The notes under the pieces are model-generated. The model was not told where the DNA came from, made no database searches, and worked only from the letters and a program-made list of their open reading frames with translations. This document shows positions 27,126 to 36,216 of a DNA stretch of 64,000 nt, in pieces. Position 1 is the first letter of the stretch. Every line of letters begins with the position of its first letter. Source of the stretch: Halobacillus aidingensis (lineage in GTDB: Bacteria > Bacillota > Bacilli > Bacillales > Halobacillaceae); NCBI RefSeq assembly GCF_900104185.1, contig NZ_FNIZ01000001.1, positions 62,001 through 126,000 of the forward strand, read 5' to 3'. The position numbers and the translations under genes were made by a program.

Positions 27126-28244
27126 ATGTCATCATCAACTAAAGGTCTTGAAGGAATTACAGCAACTGAATCATCCATAAGTTCAATCATCGACGATAAA
27201 CTGACATATGTCGGATATGATATCGATGACCTGGCCGAAAACTCCAGTTTTGAAGAGGTTGTCTATCTTCTCTGGAATCAAAAGCTACCAAACAAAGAAG
27301 AGTTGGATGCTTTTAAGGAAGAACTTATTTCAAATATGGACATTCCGACTGAAGTTGTCGATCATCTGAAGTCTTATGATCTATCGACAGTACACCCTAT
27401 GGCTGCTTTGCGTACAGCTGTTTCCATGCTGGGACTCTATGATCCTGAGTCTGATGTCATGGAAGGGGAAGCGAACAAACGGAAAGCGCTGCGTTTACAA
27501 GCAAAAATCCCTACGGTTGTAACTGCATTTGCTCGTATCCGTAAAGGAGAAGAGCCGGTTGCACCTAAAAAAGATTTAAGTTTTGCAGGAAATTTCCTTT
27601 ATATGCTCAACGGAAAAGACCCGGAAGATTTAGAAGTAGAAGCGTTTAACAAAGCACTTGTCCTTCATGCCGACCACGAGCTGAATGCGTCTACATTTAC
27701 AGCCCGTGTCTGTGTAGCTACTCTCTCTGATGTGTACTCCGGAGTGACAGCTGCCATCGGAGCTTTGAAAGGCCCATTGCACGGTGGTGCGAATGAACGC
27801 GTCATGAAGATGCTGACGGAAATCGGAAGCGTAGAGAACGCGATTCCAGCCATTGAGAAAAAACTAGAAAATAAAGAGAAAATTATGGGTATGGGTCACC
27901 GTGTCTATCGTTCAGGAGATCCACGGGCAAAACATTTGAAAGAGATGTCCCGTGAACTGACAGGACTCACAGGTCACTCCAAATACTATGAAATGTCTAT
28001 TAAAATTGAGGACTATATCAAAGAGAACAAGGGTCTTCCTGCGAACGTGGACTTTTATTCAGCTTCTGTTTATCATAGTCTTGGAATCGACCACGATATT
28101 TTCACACCGATCTTTGCCGTTTCCCGTGTGTCCGGCTGGTTGGCGCATATTCTCGAGCAGTACTCCAACAACCGTCTGATTCGTCCACGTGCGGAATACG
28201 TAGGACCTAAAGGCCAAAGCTATACACCAATTGAGGATCGATAA
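27126..28244 (+). CDS. citZ: Citrate synthase
   Basis: Condenses acetyl-CoA with oxaloacetate in the TCA cycle. The 372 residues equal B. subtilis CitZ. Catalytic residues are in place: His in LKGPLHGGANERV, His in IMGMGHRVYRSGDPRA, and Asp in NVDFYSASVYHSLGI. The start is the ATG following AAAGGGAGAG; an upstream in-frame start lacks a ribosome site. First gene of citZ-icd-mdh, with its own promoter and a cre-like site. Confidence 0.97.
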   Translation: MSSSTKGLEGITATESSISSIIDDKLTYVGYDIDDLAENSSFEEVVYLLWNQKLPNKEELDAFKEELISNMDIPTEVVDHLKSYDLSTVHPMAALRTAVSMLGLYDPESDVMEGEANKRKALRLQAKIPTVVTAFARIRKGEEPVAPKKDLSFAGNFLYMLNGKDPEDLEVEAFNKALVLHADHELNASTFTARVCVATLSDVYSGVTAAIGALKGPLHGGANERVMKMLTEIGSVENAIPAIEKKLENKEKIMGMGHRVYRSGDPRAKHLKEMSRELTGLTGHSKYYEMSIKIEDYIKENKGLPANVDFYSASVYHSLGIDHDIFTPIFAVSRVSGWLAHILEQYSNNRLIRPRAEYVGPKGQSYTPIEDR

Positions 28245-28251
28245 GAGTGCA

Positions 28252-28277
28252 GCCGGTACGCCGGCAAGCCTCCCTTT
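28252..28277 (+). terminator. Weak hairpin between citZ and icd
   Basis: Five-base GC stem GCCGG (28252-28256) with CCGGC (28261-28265), followed at a distance by TTTTTATT. Possibly an attenuator; too weak for a firm terminator. Confidence 0.35.
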
Positions 28278-28354
28278 TTATTCAACTTATTTTAACGTAT
28301 GATAGAAGAGGATGATCCATCCATATTTCTTACAAAATATTAGGAGGGTTTATT

Positions 28355-29629
28355 GTGACACAAGCACAAAAAATTACAGTAGAACAAAACGGATCACTAA
28401 ATGTACCAGAGCGCCCGATCATTCCTTACATTGAAGGAGATGGAATCGGTCCTGATATTTGGGCAGCCGCAAGCCGCGTCATCGAAGCTGCTGTTGATAA
28501 AGCATACAATAGTGAGAAATCCATCGAATGGAAGGAAGTACTTGCAGGTCAGAAAGCCTATGATGAAACAGGTGAGTGGCTTCCAGAAGCAACTCTAGAT
28601 ACAATCAGAGATTACAAGATTGCAATCAAAGGGCCTTTGACGACTCCGATTGGTGGAGGAATCCGTTCGTTGAACGTAGCCCTTCGTCAAGAGCTAGACT
28701 TGTTTACATGCCTGCGTCCTGTACGCTACTTCGAAGGTGTACCTTCTCCAGTTAAGCGTCCAGAAGATACGGACATGGCGATCTTCCGTGAAAACACTGA
28801 AGATATTTATGCAGGTATCGAATGGCAAAAAGGAACACCAGAAGTGAAGAAAGTAATCGACTTCCTTCAAAACGAAATGGGTGTACATAACATTCGTTTC
28901 CCTGAAACTTCCGGGATCGGAATTAAGCCGGTATCCGAAGAAGGTACGAAGCGTTTGGTTCGTGCAGCAATTGATTATGCATTGAACGAAGGACGTAAAA
29001 ACGTCACGCTCGTACACAAAGGGAACATTATGAAGTTCACAGAAGGCTCCTTCAAAGCTTGGGGTTATGAAGTTGCTGAAGAGGAGTATGGTGATAAAGT
29101 ATTCACTTGGGCAGAATATGACCGCATTGTTGAAAAAGAAGGCAAAGAAGCTGCCAATAAAGCTCAGGATGCAGCAGAGGCTGAAGGTAAGATCATCGTA
29201 AAAGACGCCATTGCAGATATCTTCCTTCAACAGATTCTTACTCGTCCGAAAGAGTTCGATGTTGTTGCAACGATGAACTTGAACGGAGACTATATTTCTG
29301 ATGCACTGGCTGCACAAGTGGGTGGAATTGGAATCGCTCCAGGCGCGAACATCAACTTTGAAACAGGACACGCGATCTTCGAAGCGACACACGGTACAGC
29401 TCCGAAGTATGCTGGTCTTGATAAAGTGAATCCATCTTCTGTCATCCTTTCTGGTGTGCTTATGCTTGAACACCTTGGTTGGAGAGAAGCGGCTGACTTA
29501 ATCACGAAATCTATGGACAAAACCATCGGAAGTAAGGTTGTCACGTATGATTTCGCTCGTATGATGGAAGGCGCAACAGAAGTGAAATGCTCTGAGTTCG
29601 GTGATGAACTGATTAAGAATATGGACTAA
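28355..29629 (+). CDS. icd: Isocitrate dehydrogenase (NADP)
   Basis: Oxidises isocitrate to 2-oxoglutarate. The 424-residue protein has [14 protein letters not shown] at the N-terminus, the substrate-binding Ser segment [18 protein letters not shown] (the Ser phosphorylated in E. coli Icd), [14 protein letters not shown], metal aspartates in [12 protein letters not shown] and [19 protein letters not shown], and the NADP-type HGTAPKYAG loop. Starts at GTG, 9 nt after TAGGAGG. Second gene of the TCA cluster and probably co-transcribed with citZ. Confidence 0.97.
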   Translation: MTQAQKITVEQNGSLNVPERPIIPYIEGDGIGPDIWAAASRVIEAAVDKAYNSEKSIEWKEVLAGQKAYDETGEWLPEATLDTIRDYKIAIKGPLTTPIGGGIRSLNVALRQELDLFTCLRPVRYFEGVPSPVKRPEDTDMAIFRENTEDIYAGIEWQKGTPEVKKVIDFLQNEMGVHNIRFPETSGIGIKPVSEEGTKRLVRAAIDYALNEGRKNVTLVHKGNIMKFTEGSFKAWGYEVAEEEYGDKVFTWAEYDRIVEKEGKEAANKAQDAAEAEGKIIVKDAIADIFLQQILTRPKEFDVVATMNLNGDYISDALAAQVGGIGIAPGANINFETGHAIFEATHGTAPKYAGLDKVNPSSVILSGVLMLEHLGWREAADLITKSMDKTIGSKVVTYDFARMMEGATEVKCSEFGDELIKNMD

Positions 29630-29649
29630 TCAATAAGGGAGAGTGGGTC

Positions 29650-30591
29650 ATGATGGCTATTCGTAGAAACAAAGTATCAGTAATCGGTGCTGGTTTCACT
29701 GGTGCTACGACAGCGCTTATGCTCGCACAAAAAGAGCTGGGAGATGTTGTACTCGTTGATATTCCTGATATGGAAGATCCAACGAAAGGGAAAGCTCTGG
29801 ACATGTTGGAAGCGAGTCCTGTACAGGGGTTTGATGCCAAGGTTACTGGAACTTCTGATTATAAGGATACGAAAGATTCAGACCTTGTCATCATCACTGC
29901 GGGTATTGCTCGTAAGCCTGGTATGAGTCGTGATGATCTAGTCAATACAAATTCAAAAATCATGAAGAGTGTGACAAAAGAAATTGTCAAAAACTCTCCG
30001 GATTGTTTTATCGTTGTATTGACAAACCCTGTTGATGCCATGACTTATTCTGTATTCCAGGAGGCTGGTTTACCTAAGAATCGTGTCATCGGACAGTCCG
30101 GCGTCCTGGATACAGCGCGCTTCCGCACGTTTGTTGCTGAAGAACTTAATGTATCCATCAAAGATGTCACAGGCTTCGTCCTTGGTGGTCACGGTGATGA
30201 CATGGTGCCACTTACACGGTATTCTTTCGCTGGCGGTATTCCTTTGGAGAAATTAATTTCCAAAGAGCGTTTAGATGCAATTGTAGAGAGAACCCGTAAA
30301 GGTGGAGGAGAAATCGTCGGTCTTCTTGGTAATGGGAGTGCCTATTATGCACCTGCTGCTTCTTTAGTTCAAATGGCAGAAGCAATCCTGAAAGATCAGC
30401 GTCGTATTCTACCTTCCATTGCTTATTTAGAAGGTGAATATGGATATGATGGGATTTATCTTGGAGTTCCTACAATTCTTGGTGGAAATGGAATTGAAGA
30501 GGTCATTGAGCTTGAACTGACAGAAGAAGAAAAACAGCAGTTGGATAAATCGGCGGATTCTGTGAAAAATGTGTTGAATGTATTAAAATAA
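29650..30591 (+). CDS. mdh: Malate dehydrogenase (LDH-like)
   Basis: Interconverts malate and oxaloacetate with NAD. The 313-residue lactate-dehydrogenase-like enzyme has [13 protein letters not shown], the Asp of VVLVDIPD that selects [14 protein letters not shown] with the substrate Arg residues, TNPVDAMTY, and catalytic His in [12 protein letters not shown]. Starts at one of two adjacent ATG codons after AAGGGAG. Last gene of citZ-icd-mdh, followed by a strong terminator. Confidence 0.97.
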   Translation: MMAIRRNKVSVIGAGFTGATTALMLAQKELGDVVLVDIPDMEDPTKGKALDMLEASPVQGFDAKVTGTSDYKDTKDSDLVIITAGIARKPGMSRDDLVNTNSKIMKSVTKEIVKNSPDCFIVVLTNPVDAMTYSVFQEAGLPKNRVIGQSGVLDTARFRTFVAEELNVSIKDVTGFVLGGHGDDMVPLTRYSFAGGIPLEKLISKERLDAIVERTRKGGGEIVGLLGNGSAYYAPAASLVQMAEAILKDQRRILPSIAYLEGEYGYDGIYLGVPTILGGNGIEEVIELELTEEEKQQLDKSADSVKNVLNVLK

Positions 30592-30594
30592 AGA

Positions 30595-30632
30595 AGAAGG
30601 GATTCGGGGAAAACCCTCGGATCCCTTTTTTA
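30595..30632 (+). terminator. Terminator of citZ-icd-mdh
   Basis: AAGGGATTCGGGG with CCCTCGGATCCCTT, about 13 bp with two imperfections, followed by TTTTTT. Confidence 0.85.
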
Positions 30633-30666
30633 AACAGCAAAGAAAACGTTTACAAGAGGTGATGAT

Positions 30667-31143
30667 ATGTTAGGTAAAAAGAGAAAGCTTGGAAAGAAAA
30701 TCAATGATTTAAAATCCGGCGAAAAATTCACGACTTCTTTTACAGTCGAAGACCGTGATTTACTTATGTATCTAGGCTTGACGAATGATGCAAATCCTTT
30801 GTATATCCAACATGATTATGCTTCACAAACTCCTTTTAAACGCCCGGTGGTACCGACAGTCATGGTGTTTGGTATGGTGTCTTCTATTGTTTCTATGCAT
30901 TTGCCTGGTCCAGGTAGTCATATTATTCAGCAGAATCTAGAATACCCTAAACCTGTTTATCATTATGGAGACGTTCGTTTTCACGCTGAAGTAACAGCTA
31001 TTCACAAAGAAGAACATCAAGTTGAACTTCAAGTGGTAGGATATGATGAAGAAGGTGACGAAGTGGTGAAAGGAACGCTTATCGTTCAACCCCCGTATGA
31101 ACCTGATTCCATGAATGCGATCTCCTTGGAAAACTTTTATTAA
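30667..31143 (+). CDS. MaoC-like HotDog dehydratase family protein
   Basis: Single HotDog-fold protein of 158 residues. R-specific enoyl-CoA hydratases carry the dyad in D-x-N-P-x-H. Here the segment reads D41-A-N-P-L-Y46, so Asp is kept but the catalytic His is Tyr, although a His occurs three residues later (IQHDYA). The following VVPTVMVFGMVSSIVSMHLPGPG and FHAEVTAIHKE match the rest of the family. It may act as a hydratase with altered chemistry, or bind an acyl chain only. It sits alone between mdh and phoP with good flanking terminators; ribosome site GAGGTGAT. I know of no B. subtilis equivalent at this position. Confidence 0.82.
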   Translation: MLGKKRKLGKKINDLKSGEKFTTSFTVEDRDLLMYLGLTNDANPLYIQHDYASQTPFKRPVVPTVMVFGMVSSIVSMHLPGPGSHIIQQNLEYPKPVYHYGDVRFHAEVTAIHKEEHQVELQVVGYDEEGDEVVKGTLIVQPPYEPDSMNAISLENFY

Positions 31144-31180
31144 ACTAGAAAAAGTAAATTAGCTTTCACACAATTACCAC

Positions 31181-31218
31181 AAGCCGCTTGGACTCCACAG
31201 AGACTAGCGGCTTTTTCC
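31181..31218 (+). terminator. Terminator of the MaoC-like gene
   Basis: Perfect 8-bp stem AAGCCGCT (31181-31188) with AGCGGCTT (31206-31213), followed by TTTT. Confidence 0.8.
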
Positions 31219-31398
31219 CCACTTTCTATATACCCCCTAAGGATAATCGTTTCATCGCATTCTATTCCTGAGTTTCTTATAAGCGGATGAAGAAGAGGTT
31301 ATTGTCTATATTAAGATTAAGTAAAAATGGTAAAGATCCGTATTCAAATTGTAAACTTCATTGTATGATGAAAGTAACTTGTAGTAGAGGTGATGGCA

Positions 31399-32094
31399 TT
31401 GGAACAAAGAATTTTAATCGTAGATGATGAAGAATCTATTGTAACTTTATTAAAATATAATATTGATCAAGCTGGATATGTGACTGATGTGGCCTATAAT
31501 GGTACGGATGCTCTTGAAAAAGCATCGAAAGACAATTTTGATTTAATCGTTCTTGATGTCATGCTTCCAGGAATGGATGGTATGGAAGTATGTAAGAAAT
31601 TAAGGCAAATGCAAGTGAATACCCCTGTCCTCATGTTGACAGCTAAGGACGATGAATTTGATAAGGTTCTTGGTCTTGAACTTGGTGCTGATGACTACCT
31701 GACCAAGCCATTCAGTCCTAGAGAGGTCGTAGCTCGAATCAAAGCGATCTTAAGAAGAATGGTTCGCGAAAATGTTGTAAACGATCAAAAGATCATCCAA
31801 ATTGCTGATCTATCTATTTATCCTGAACAATATGAGGCTACAATTAAGGATGAACCTTTAACGTTTACACCAAAAGAATTTGAGCTGCTTTTATACCTTG
31901 CTCAAAACTTAGGACGTGTCCTTTCGAGAGACCAACTTTTAAGTGCCGTATGGAATTATGATTTTGCCGGTGACACTCGTATTGTCGATGTCCATGTGAG
32001 CCATTTACGTGAGAAAATTGAACCCGAGACGAAAAAGCCAGTGTATATAAAAACGATACGCGGGCTCGGTTATAAAATGGAGGAGCCTAAGTAA
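31399..32094 (+). CDS. phoP: Response regulator PhoP
   Basis: OmpR-type response regulator of the phosphate-starvation system. The receiver domain has the acidic pair VDDEES, the phosphorylated Asp in LIVLDVMLPGMDG, and Lys in DYLTKPFSPRE. The DNA-binding winged helix includes LTFTPKEFELLLYLAQN and DTRIVDVHVSHLREKI. By ribosome-site spacing (GAGG then 8 nt) the TTG at 31399 is the best start, giving 231 residues; GTG at 31390 and ATG at 31393 overlap the site. Directly followed by phoR. Confidence 0.96.
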   Translation: MEQRILIVDDEESIVTLLKYNIDQAGYVTDVAYNGTDALEKASKDNFDLIVLDVMLPGMDGMEVCKKLRQMQVNTPVLMLTAKDDEFDKVLGLELGADDYLTKPFSPREVVARIKAILRRMVRENVVNDQKIIQIADLSIYPEQYEATIKDEPLTFTPKEFELLLYLAQNLGRVLSRDQLLSAVWNYDFAGDTRIVDVHVSHLREKIEPETKKPVYIKTIRGLGYKMEEPK

Positions 32095-33849
32095 ATGGCC
32101 TCCAATACTAGGCCACTGATGACCTATACGGTGTTAGTGGTCATTGTCATGCTCGGGCTCGGAATCATTCTTGCTCAACTGACCCGCGGCTATTTTATCA
32201 ACATATTTGAACAGCGTGTAGAGTTAGAAAGTCAATATTTCATCACGTACTTGGATCGATTCACAGAAGATCGGGAAGTAAGTCAGGAAGAGTTATATAA
32301 CTTTAGTGAACAGTTGAATACTGGCATGATTTTTATATCAGATTCCGGAGAAAGAATGATTGATACGGTTGATGCTGTACCTGTCATAAGTAAAGGCGAA
32401 AAGCAGGAAGTAATCACAAGGGTTGAGGGTGGAACTTCCCCGATGAATGAAGGGCAAATGCTAGATGAAATCTTCTATTACCCTGTGAATAATAGTGTAG
32501 ATGATATAAATGGCACACTTATCCTTCTCTCACCTGTTGAAGCCTTGACCAATATCACAAAAAATATTTGGTTATTAATCGGTTTTACGTTACTTCTTGG
32601 ACTTTTAGTCATTTTTGTGATCGGGTTTAACGTGTTCTCTAAATATATCCGTCCTATTCGATCAGCCGCTAATGTCGCTACAGAACTTGCGAAAGGAAAT
32701 TATAAAGCAAGAACTTATGAAGGGCATTTTGGTGAAGCAGGGCAATTAAGCCAGTCGATTAATATTCTGGCTAGGAATCTGCAGGAGATGACGAGTACAA
32801 AGGGCATGCAGGAGAATCAATTAGAAGCGGTCATAAATAATATGGGGAATGGGTTAGTACTGATTGATGAAAAAGGGTATATTCTTCTTTTGAATCGTGC
32901 GTTCTTAGAAACGTTTAAGGGAGAGCAAAACGATTTTATCGGTCATTTATATCACGATGCGATCCCTTATACTACCATTCACGAAACCGTACAGAAGATT
33001 TATATGTTTGAAGAAACGGTGAGCGAAACGTTTGTGCTGCCTGTTAATATTGACCGGAAACACTTGGAAGTGACCGGTGCTCCCATTTTCAGTGAAGACC
33101 GGAAATGGAGAGGTGTCGTTTTGGTTTTCCATGATATATCAGAACTGAAGCAATTGGAGCAAATGAGAAAAGACTTTGTAGCTAACGTATCCCATGAATT
33201 GAAAACTCCTATTACTTCCATTCGCGGCTTTTCAGAAACATTGCTTGACGGGGCTATGAAAGATGAAAAGATGCTCGAACAGTTTTTACAAATTATCTTG
33301 AAAGAAAGTGGCCGGTTGCAATCCTTGATTCAAGATCTTTTGGAATTGTCCAAACTTGAAAGGGATGACTTCCTTTTAAATGTTGAACAGGTCGAAGTCC
33401 AACGGTTATTGAATGACTTACTGCCAATCGTGGTACAACATGCCGAACAAAAACAAGTGAAGCTCCATGCTTCTATAAAAGGTAATACATTGATCCAGGG
33501 GGATTCCAGCCGCTTGAAGCAAGTGTTTATGAACTTGCTTACAAATGCCATTAATTACTCCGGTGATGAAGGGGAAGTTACATTAGAATTTCAGGAATCG
33601 GAAAATTATGTAACGATTAAAATTACCGATAATGGCGTGGGGATACCCGAGGAAGAAATATCACGGATCTTTGAAAGGTTCTATCGTGTGGATAAAGCGA
33701 GAAGTAGGAATTCAGGAGGCACAGGTCTCGGTCTTGCTATTGTAAAACATATTGTAGAAGCTCATGAAGGGACCATTCGCGTGGAAAGTGAAGTGGATGT
33801 CGGCACGGCGTTTTATGTTGAGATTCCAAAGAAGTTTACGGAAAATTAA
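32095..33849 (+). CDS. phoR: Sensor histidine kinase PhoR
   Basis: Membrane kinase partner of PhoP, 584 residues. Layout: helix 1 (about 8-28), an extracytoplasmic domain to about 157, helix 2 (LLIGFTLLLGLLVIFVIGF), a HAMP linker, a PAS domain (VINNMGNGLVLIDEKGYIL), the phospho-acceptor His in VANVSHELKTPITSIRGF, and an HATPase with NLLTNAINYSGDEG, ITDNGVGIPEEE, FERFYRVDKARS and GGTGLGLAIVKHIVE. The start codon abuts the phoP stop, with GGAGGAG inside phoP. Full length, with no missing catalytic residue. Confidence 0.97.
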   Translation: MASNTRPLMTYTVLVVIVMLGLGIILAQLTRGYFINIFEQRVELESQYFITYLDRFTEDREVSQEELYNFSEQLNTGMIFISDSGERMIDTVDAVPVISKGEKQEVITRVEGGTSPMNEGQMLDEIFYYPVNNSVDDINGTLILLSPVEALTNITKNIWLLIGFTLLLGLLVIFVIGFNVFSKYIRPIRSAANVATELAKGNYKARTYEGHFGEAGQLSQSINILARNLQEMTSTKGMQENQLEAVINNMGNGLVLIDEKGYILLLNRAFLETFKGEQNDFIGHLYHDAIPYTTIHETVQKIYMFEETVSETFVLPVNIDRKHLEVTGAPIFSEDRKWRGVVLVFHDISELKQLEQMRKDFVANVSHELKTPITSIRGFSETLLDGAMKDEKMLEQFLQIILKESGRLQSLIQDLLELSKLERDDFLLNVEQVEVQRLLNDLLPIVVQHAEQKQVKLHASIKGNTLIQGDSSRLKQVFMNLLTNAINYSGDEGEVTLEFQESENYVTIKITDNGVGIPEEEISRIFERFYRVDKARSRNSGGTGLGLAIVKHIVEAHEGTIRVESEVDVGTAFYVEIPKKFTEN

Positions 33850-33927
33850 TATTTTATTAAATTAAGGTTAACAATACTTCGATAGAATACCTTTGAAACC
33901 CTTTCATCCAAGGTGTTTTCTCTTTTT

Positions 33928-33958
33928 GGCAGAAGCTTCCCTCGCTTCTGCCTTTTTT
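33928..33958 (+). terminator. Terminator of phoPR
   Basis: Perfect 9-bp stem GGCAGAAGC (33928-33936) with GCTTCTGCC (33944-33952), followed by TTTTTT. Confidence 0.92.
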
Positions 33959-34028
33959 CATTTTGATTTAGTTATAATCTTGTAAAAATACACCTCCATT
34001 CCCCTTCCCAACTACCATATCACCATGC

Positions 34029-34061
34029 AAAAGTCTCGGAACTGAGCCTCCGCAATCGAGA
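34029..34061 (+). repeat. Solo end of the dispersed inverted-repeat element
   Basis: AAAAGTCTCGGAACTGAGCC, then TCCGCAATCGAGAG, corresponds to the right end of module B seen at 43492-43526. No matching left end is nearby, so this is a remnant. The rest of the phoR-hflK gap holds a terminator and a promoter. Confidence 0.65.
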
Positions 34062-34094
34062 GTTTCAATCGAGAACAGAAACGGATTTACTTTT

Positions 34095-34120
34095 TGAAAC
34101 CTTTTTGTTACACAATCGTA
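34095..34120 (+). promoter_or_regulatory. SigW-type (ECF) promoter of hflKC
   Basis: TGAAAC (34095-34100), CTTTTT at the start of a 16-bp spacer, CGTA (34117-34120). The -35 and its T tract are nearly identical to the promoter before the pspA cluster. The hflK start is 36 bp downstream of CGTA. Confidence 0.75.
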
Positions 34121-34156
34121 ATTATAGTATCCATAAAAGATAAAGGGGAAGTCGAT

Positions 34157-35116
34157 ATGAGTCTTAAACAATTTTACAAATGGACAGGCCTTGTCGCAGT
34201 GGGTGTGTTGTTGATCATTGCCCTTCTTACGACATGGTATACCGTGGATGAATCGGAACAGGCCGTGGTGCTTACGTTCGGGAAAGCTGAAGACGGCATA
34301 ACAGAACCAGGGTTGCATTTCAAAATGCCATGGCCGATTCAAGAAGTAGAGAAAATGTCGAAAGAAACGTTCAGCTTGGATTTCGGTTTCGATGACAGCG
34401 GAGAAGAAACGGATAAAGTAACGATGATTACAGGGGACGATATGATTTTACAGGCAGATCTCGTCGTCCAATGGAAGATTACGGATCCAGCTGCTTACTT
34501 GTTTGCCTCGGAGAAACCTGAACAGGTTTTATTTAATGCTACATCTTCTTCACTTAGAGGTGTCATTGGAAGTAGTGAAATTGATGAAGCTCTAACATCT
34601 GGTAAAGCTGAAATTGAAAATGAAGTGAGAGAAGGGTTAGTCAGTTTAATTGATAGCTATGAAATTGGTGTATCTATTATAGATGTTCGTCTGCAGGAGG
34701 TCGATCTTCCCAATAAGGAAGTACGCTCTGCGTTTACAAAGGTGACAGATGCTAGGGAACAGAAACAAAGTAAAGTGAACGAAGCGGAAAAGTATGCTAA
34801 CCAGAAACGGGAAGAAGCGCTTGGGGAAAAGGATGCGATTATTCAACGGGCGGAAGGTTCAAAAGTAGAGAGAATTCAACAGGCGACCGGTGGTGTTTCC
34901 AGTTTCAATGCCTTACTTGAGGAATATCAGGGCAATAAAACAATAACGCGTGAGCGTCTTGTGATGGAGACGCTGGAAGAAGTGCTGCCAGAAGCCAATG
35001 TGTACATCATGAATGATGATGGAAACACAATGAAGTATCTGCCATTGAATCAAGGGACGGTTCAAAATGTGGTACCTCCTAGTTCGACGGAGGATGAGGA
35101 GAGTGAAGAATCATGA
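34157..35116 (+). CDS. hflK: HflK, SPFH-domain membrane protein
   Basis: SPFH/prohibitin-family protein of 319 residues that, with HflC, forms a large membrane cage around the FtsH protease in E. coli. One N-terminal membrane helix (about 12-30, GLVAVGVLLIIALLTTWYTV) is followed by the SPFH domain (VDESEQAVVLTFGKAEDGITEPGLHFKMPWPI) and a long charged coil (KQSKVNEAEKYANQKREEAL). The acidic C-terminus ends EDEESEES. The ATG at 34157 follows AAAGGGG; the longer frame from 34094 runs through the promoter. The hflC start overlaps its stop (ATGA). The pair is absent from this position in B. subtilis. Confidence 0.93.
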   Translation: MSLKQFYKWTGLVAVGVLLIIALLTTWYTVDESEQAVVLTFGKAEDGITEPGLHFKMPWPIQEVEKMSKETFSLDFGFDDSGEETDKVTMITGDDMILQADLVVQWKITDPAAYLFASEKPEQVLFNATSSSLRGVIGSSEIDEALTSGKAEIENEVREGLVSLIDSYEIGVSIIDVRLQEVDLPNKEVRSAFTKVTDAREQKQSKVNEAEKYANQKREEALGEKDAIIQRAEGSKVERIQQATGGVSSFNALLEEYQGNKTITRERLVMETLEEVLPEANVYIMNDDGNTMKYLPLNQGTVQNVVPPSSTEDEESEES

Positions 35117-36039
35117 GTGAAGAAATTTTCAATGAAAATGAAAAACAAAAAAAGGACCTCAAAAAGTACGTGAAAGCCGGGGTCACATTACTTGTTATTA
35201 TAGGAATCCTTCTTATAGGTATAAATTCAATCGTGATTGCTAAAGAGGGGGAGTATAAGGTAGTCCGTCAATTTGGGGATGTTGTTAAAATTCACGAAGA
35301 ACCGGGTCTTAAGTTCAAGATCCCATTAGTACAAGAAGTTTCCACCCTATCTAAAAAGAAAATGGTCTACGATGTAGATGAAAAAGAGATCACCACATTG
35401 GATAAAAAACGGATGATTATCGATAATTATGCGATATGGAGCATCACTGACCCAGAAAATATGATTGCTAACGCCCGTACCGAAATGAATGCTGAAGCGA
35501 GAATGGGAGAGTTTATATTCTCTATTGTCCGATCTGAATTAGGAAAGATGAATTTCTCTGAGATTATTAATGAAGAAGAGAGTTCCAGAGGAGTATTGAA
35601 TGAAGAAATTACGGCCAAAGTGAACGAATACTTACAAAGAGATAATTACGGTATTGTTGTAGATGACGTGCGAATTAAGCGTTCTGACCTGCCGGAAGCG
35701 AATGAAGAAGCAGTTTTTAATCAAATGATTACAGACCGTGAGAAAATTGCTCAACAGTATTTGTCAGAAGGGGAAGCGGATAAGAGTAGAATTCGTGCAG
35801 AAGTGGATCGAGAAGTTCAAGAAATGCTGTCCACAGCTCGAGCAAATGCTGAAAAAATCCGGGCAGAGGGCGAACAGGAAGCCGCCCAGATTTACAACAA
35901 TGCCTTTTCTCAAGATCCAGAGTTCTACCAACTCTATCGTACATTAGAATCTTATAAAAAGACGATCGATGGTGAGACGACGATTATTCTCCCTCAGGAT
36001 TCTCCTTATGCCGAATTGCTTTTAGGTTATTTTGAATAA
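35113..36039 (+). CDS. hflC: HflC, SPFH-domain membrane protein
   Basis: Partner of HflK, 308 residues. Cytoplasmic N-terminus rich in Lys/Glu, a single helix (about 23-43, AGVTLLVIIGILLIGINSIVI), the SPFH domain (EGEYKVVRQFGDVVKIHEEPGLKFKIPLVQ), and a coiled region (EGEADKSRIRAEVDREVQEM). The C-terminal segment is typical of HflC (AFSQDPEFYQLYRTLESYKK ... TIILPQDSPYAELLLGYF). Four-base overlap with hflK makes fixed-ratio expression likely. Confidence 0.94.
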   Translation: MSEEIFNENEKQKKDLKKYVKAGVTLLVIIGILLIGINSIVIAKEGEYKVVRQFGDVVKIHEEPGLKFKIPLVQEVSTLSKKKMVYDVDEKEITTLDKKRMIIDNYAIWSITDPENMIANARTEMNAEARMGEFIFSIVRSELGKMNFSEIINEEESSRGVLNEEITAKVNEYLQRDNYGIVVDDVRIKRSDLPEANEEAVFNQMITDREKIAQQYLSEGEADKSRIRAEVDREVQEMLSTARANAEKIRAEGEQEAAQIYNNAFSQDPEFYQLYRTLESYKKTIDGETTIILPQDSPYAELLLGYFE

Positions 36040-36049
36040 CAGATTAGGC

Positions 36050-36105
36050 ACGCCTTTTTCCTCTCTACTGTAAACATGGTAGAATGAAGAAAAAGGCGTT
36101 TTTTA
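36050..36105 (+). terminator. Terminator of hflKC with a promoter-like loop
   Basis: Perfect 11-bp stem (ACGCCTTTTTC at 36050-36060 with GAAAAAGGCGT at 36089-36099), then a T run. The 28-nt loop contains TGG-TAGAAT (36077-36085), an extended -10 that could start polA transcription. Confidence 0.65.
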
Positions 36106-36112
36106 TCGAGCA

Positions 36113-36202
36113 ATGGAACCTCAAGCATACATTGATTCATTAAACGAACGAAGACTAAGGAAAAGAAATAGACGAAGATCCTCCTATGAGTATCTTCTAT
36201 AA
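36113..36202 (+). CDS. Possible 29-aa arginine-rich small protein
   Basis: ATG to TAA, 29 residues, MEPQAYIDSLNERRLRKRNR then RRSSYEYLL. Nine of the 29 residues are Arg or Lys, clustered centrally. The ribosome site is poor and the start lies just beyond the hflC terminator, so coding status is doubtful. It could be a leader peptide for polA or chance. Confidence 0.25.
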   Translation: MEPQAYIDSLNERRLRKRNRRRSSYEYLL

Positions 36203-36216
36203 CGAGGAGTGGGCCA

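Noticed and set aside
28694-29473. A 259-codon minus-strand frame opposite icd
   Set aside because: Antisense shadow of a highly conserved gene; Cys/Phe-rich translation with no recognisable domain.
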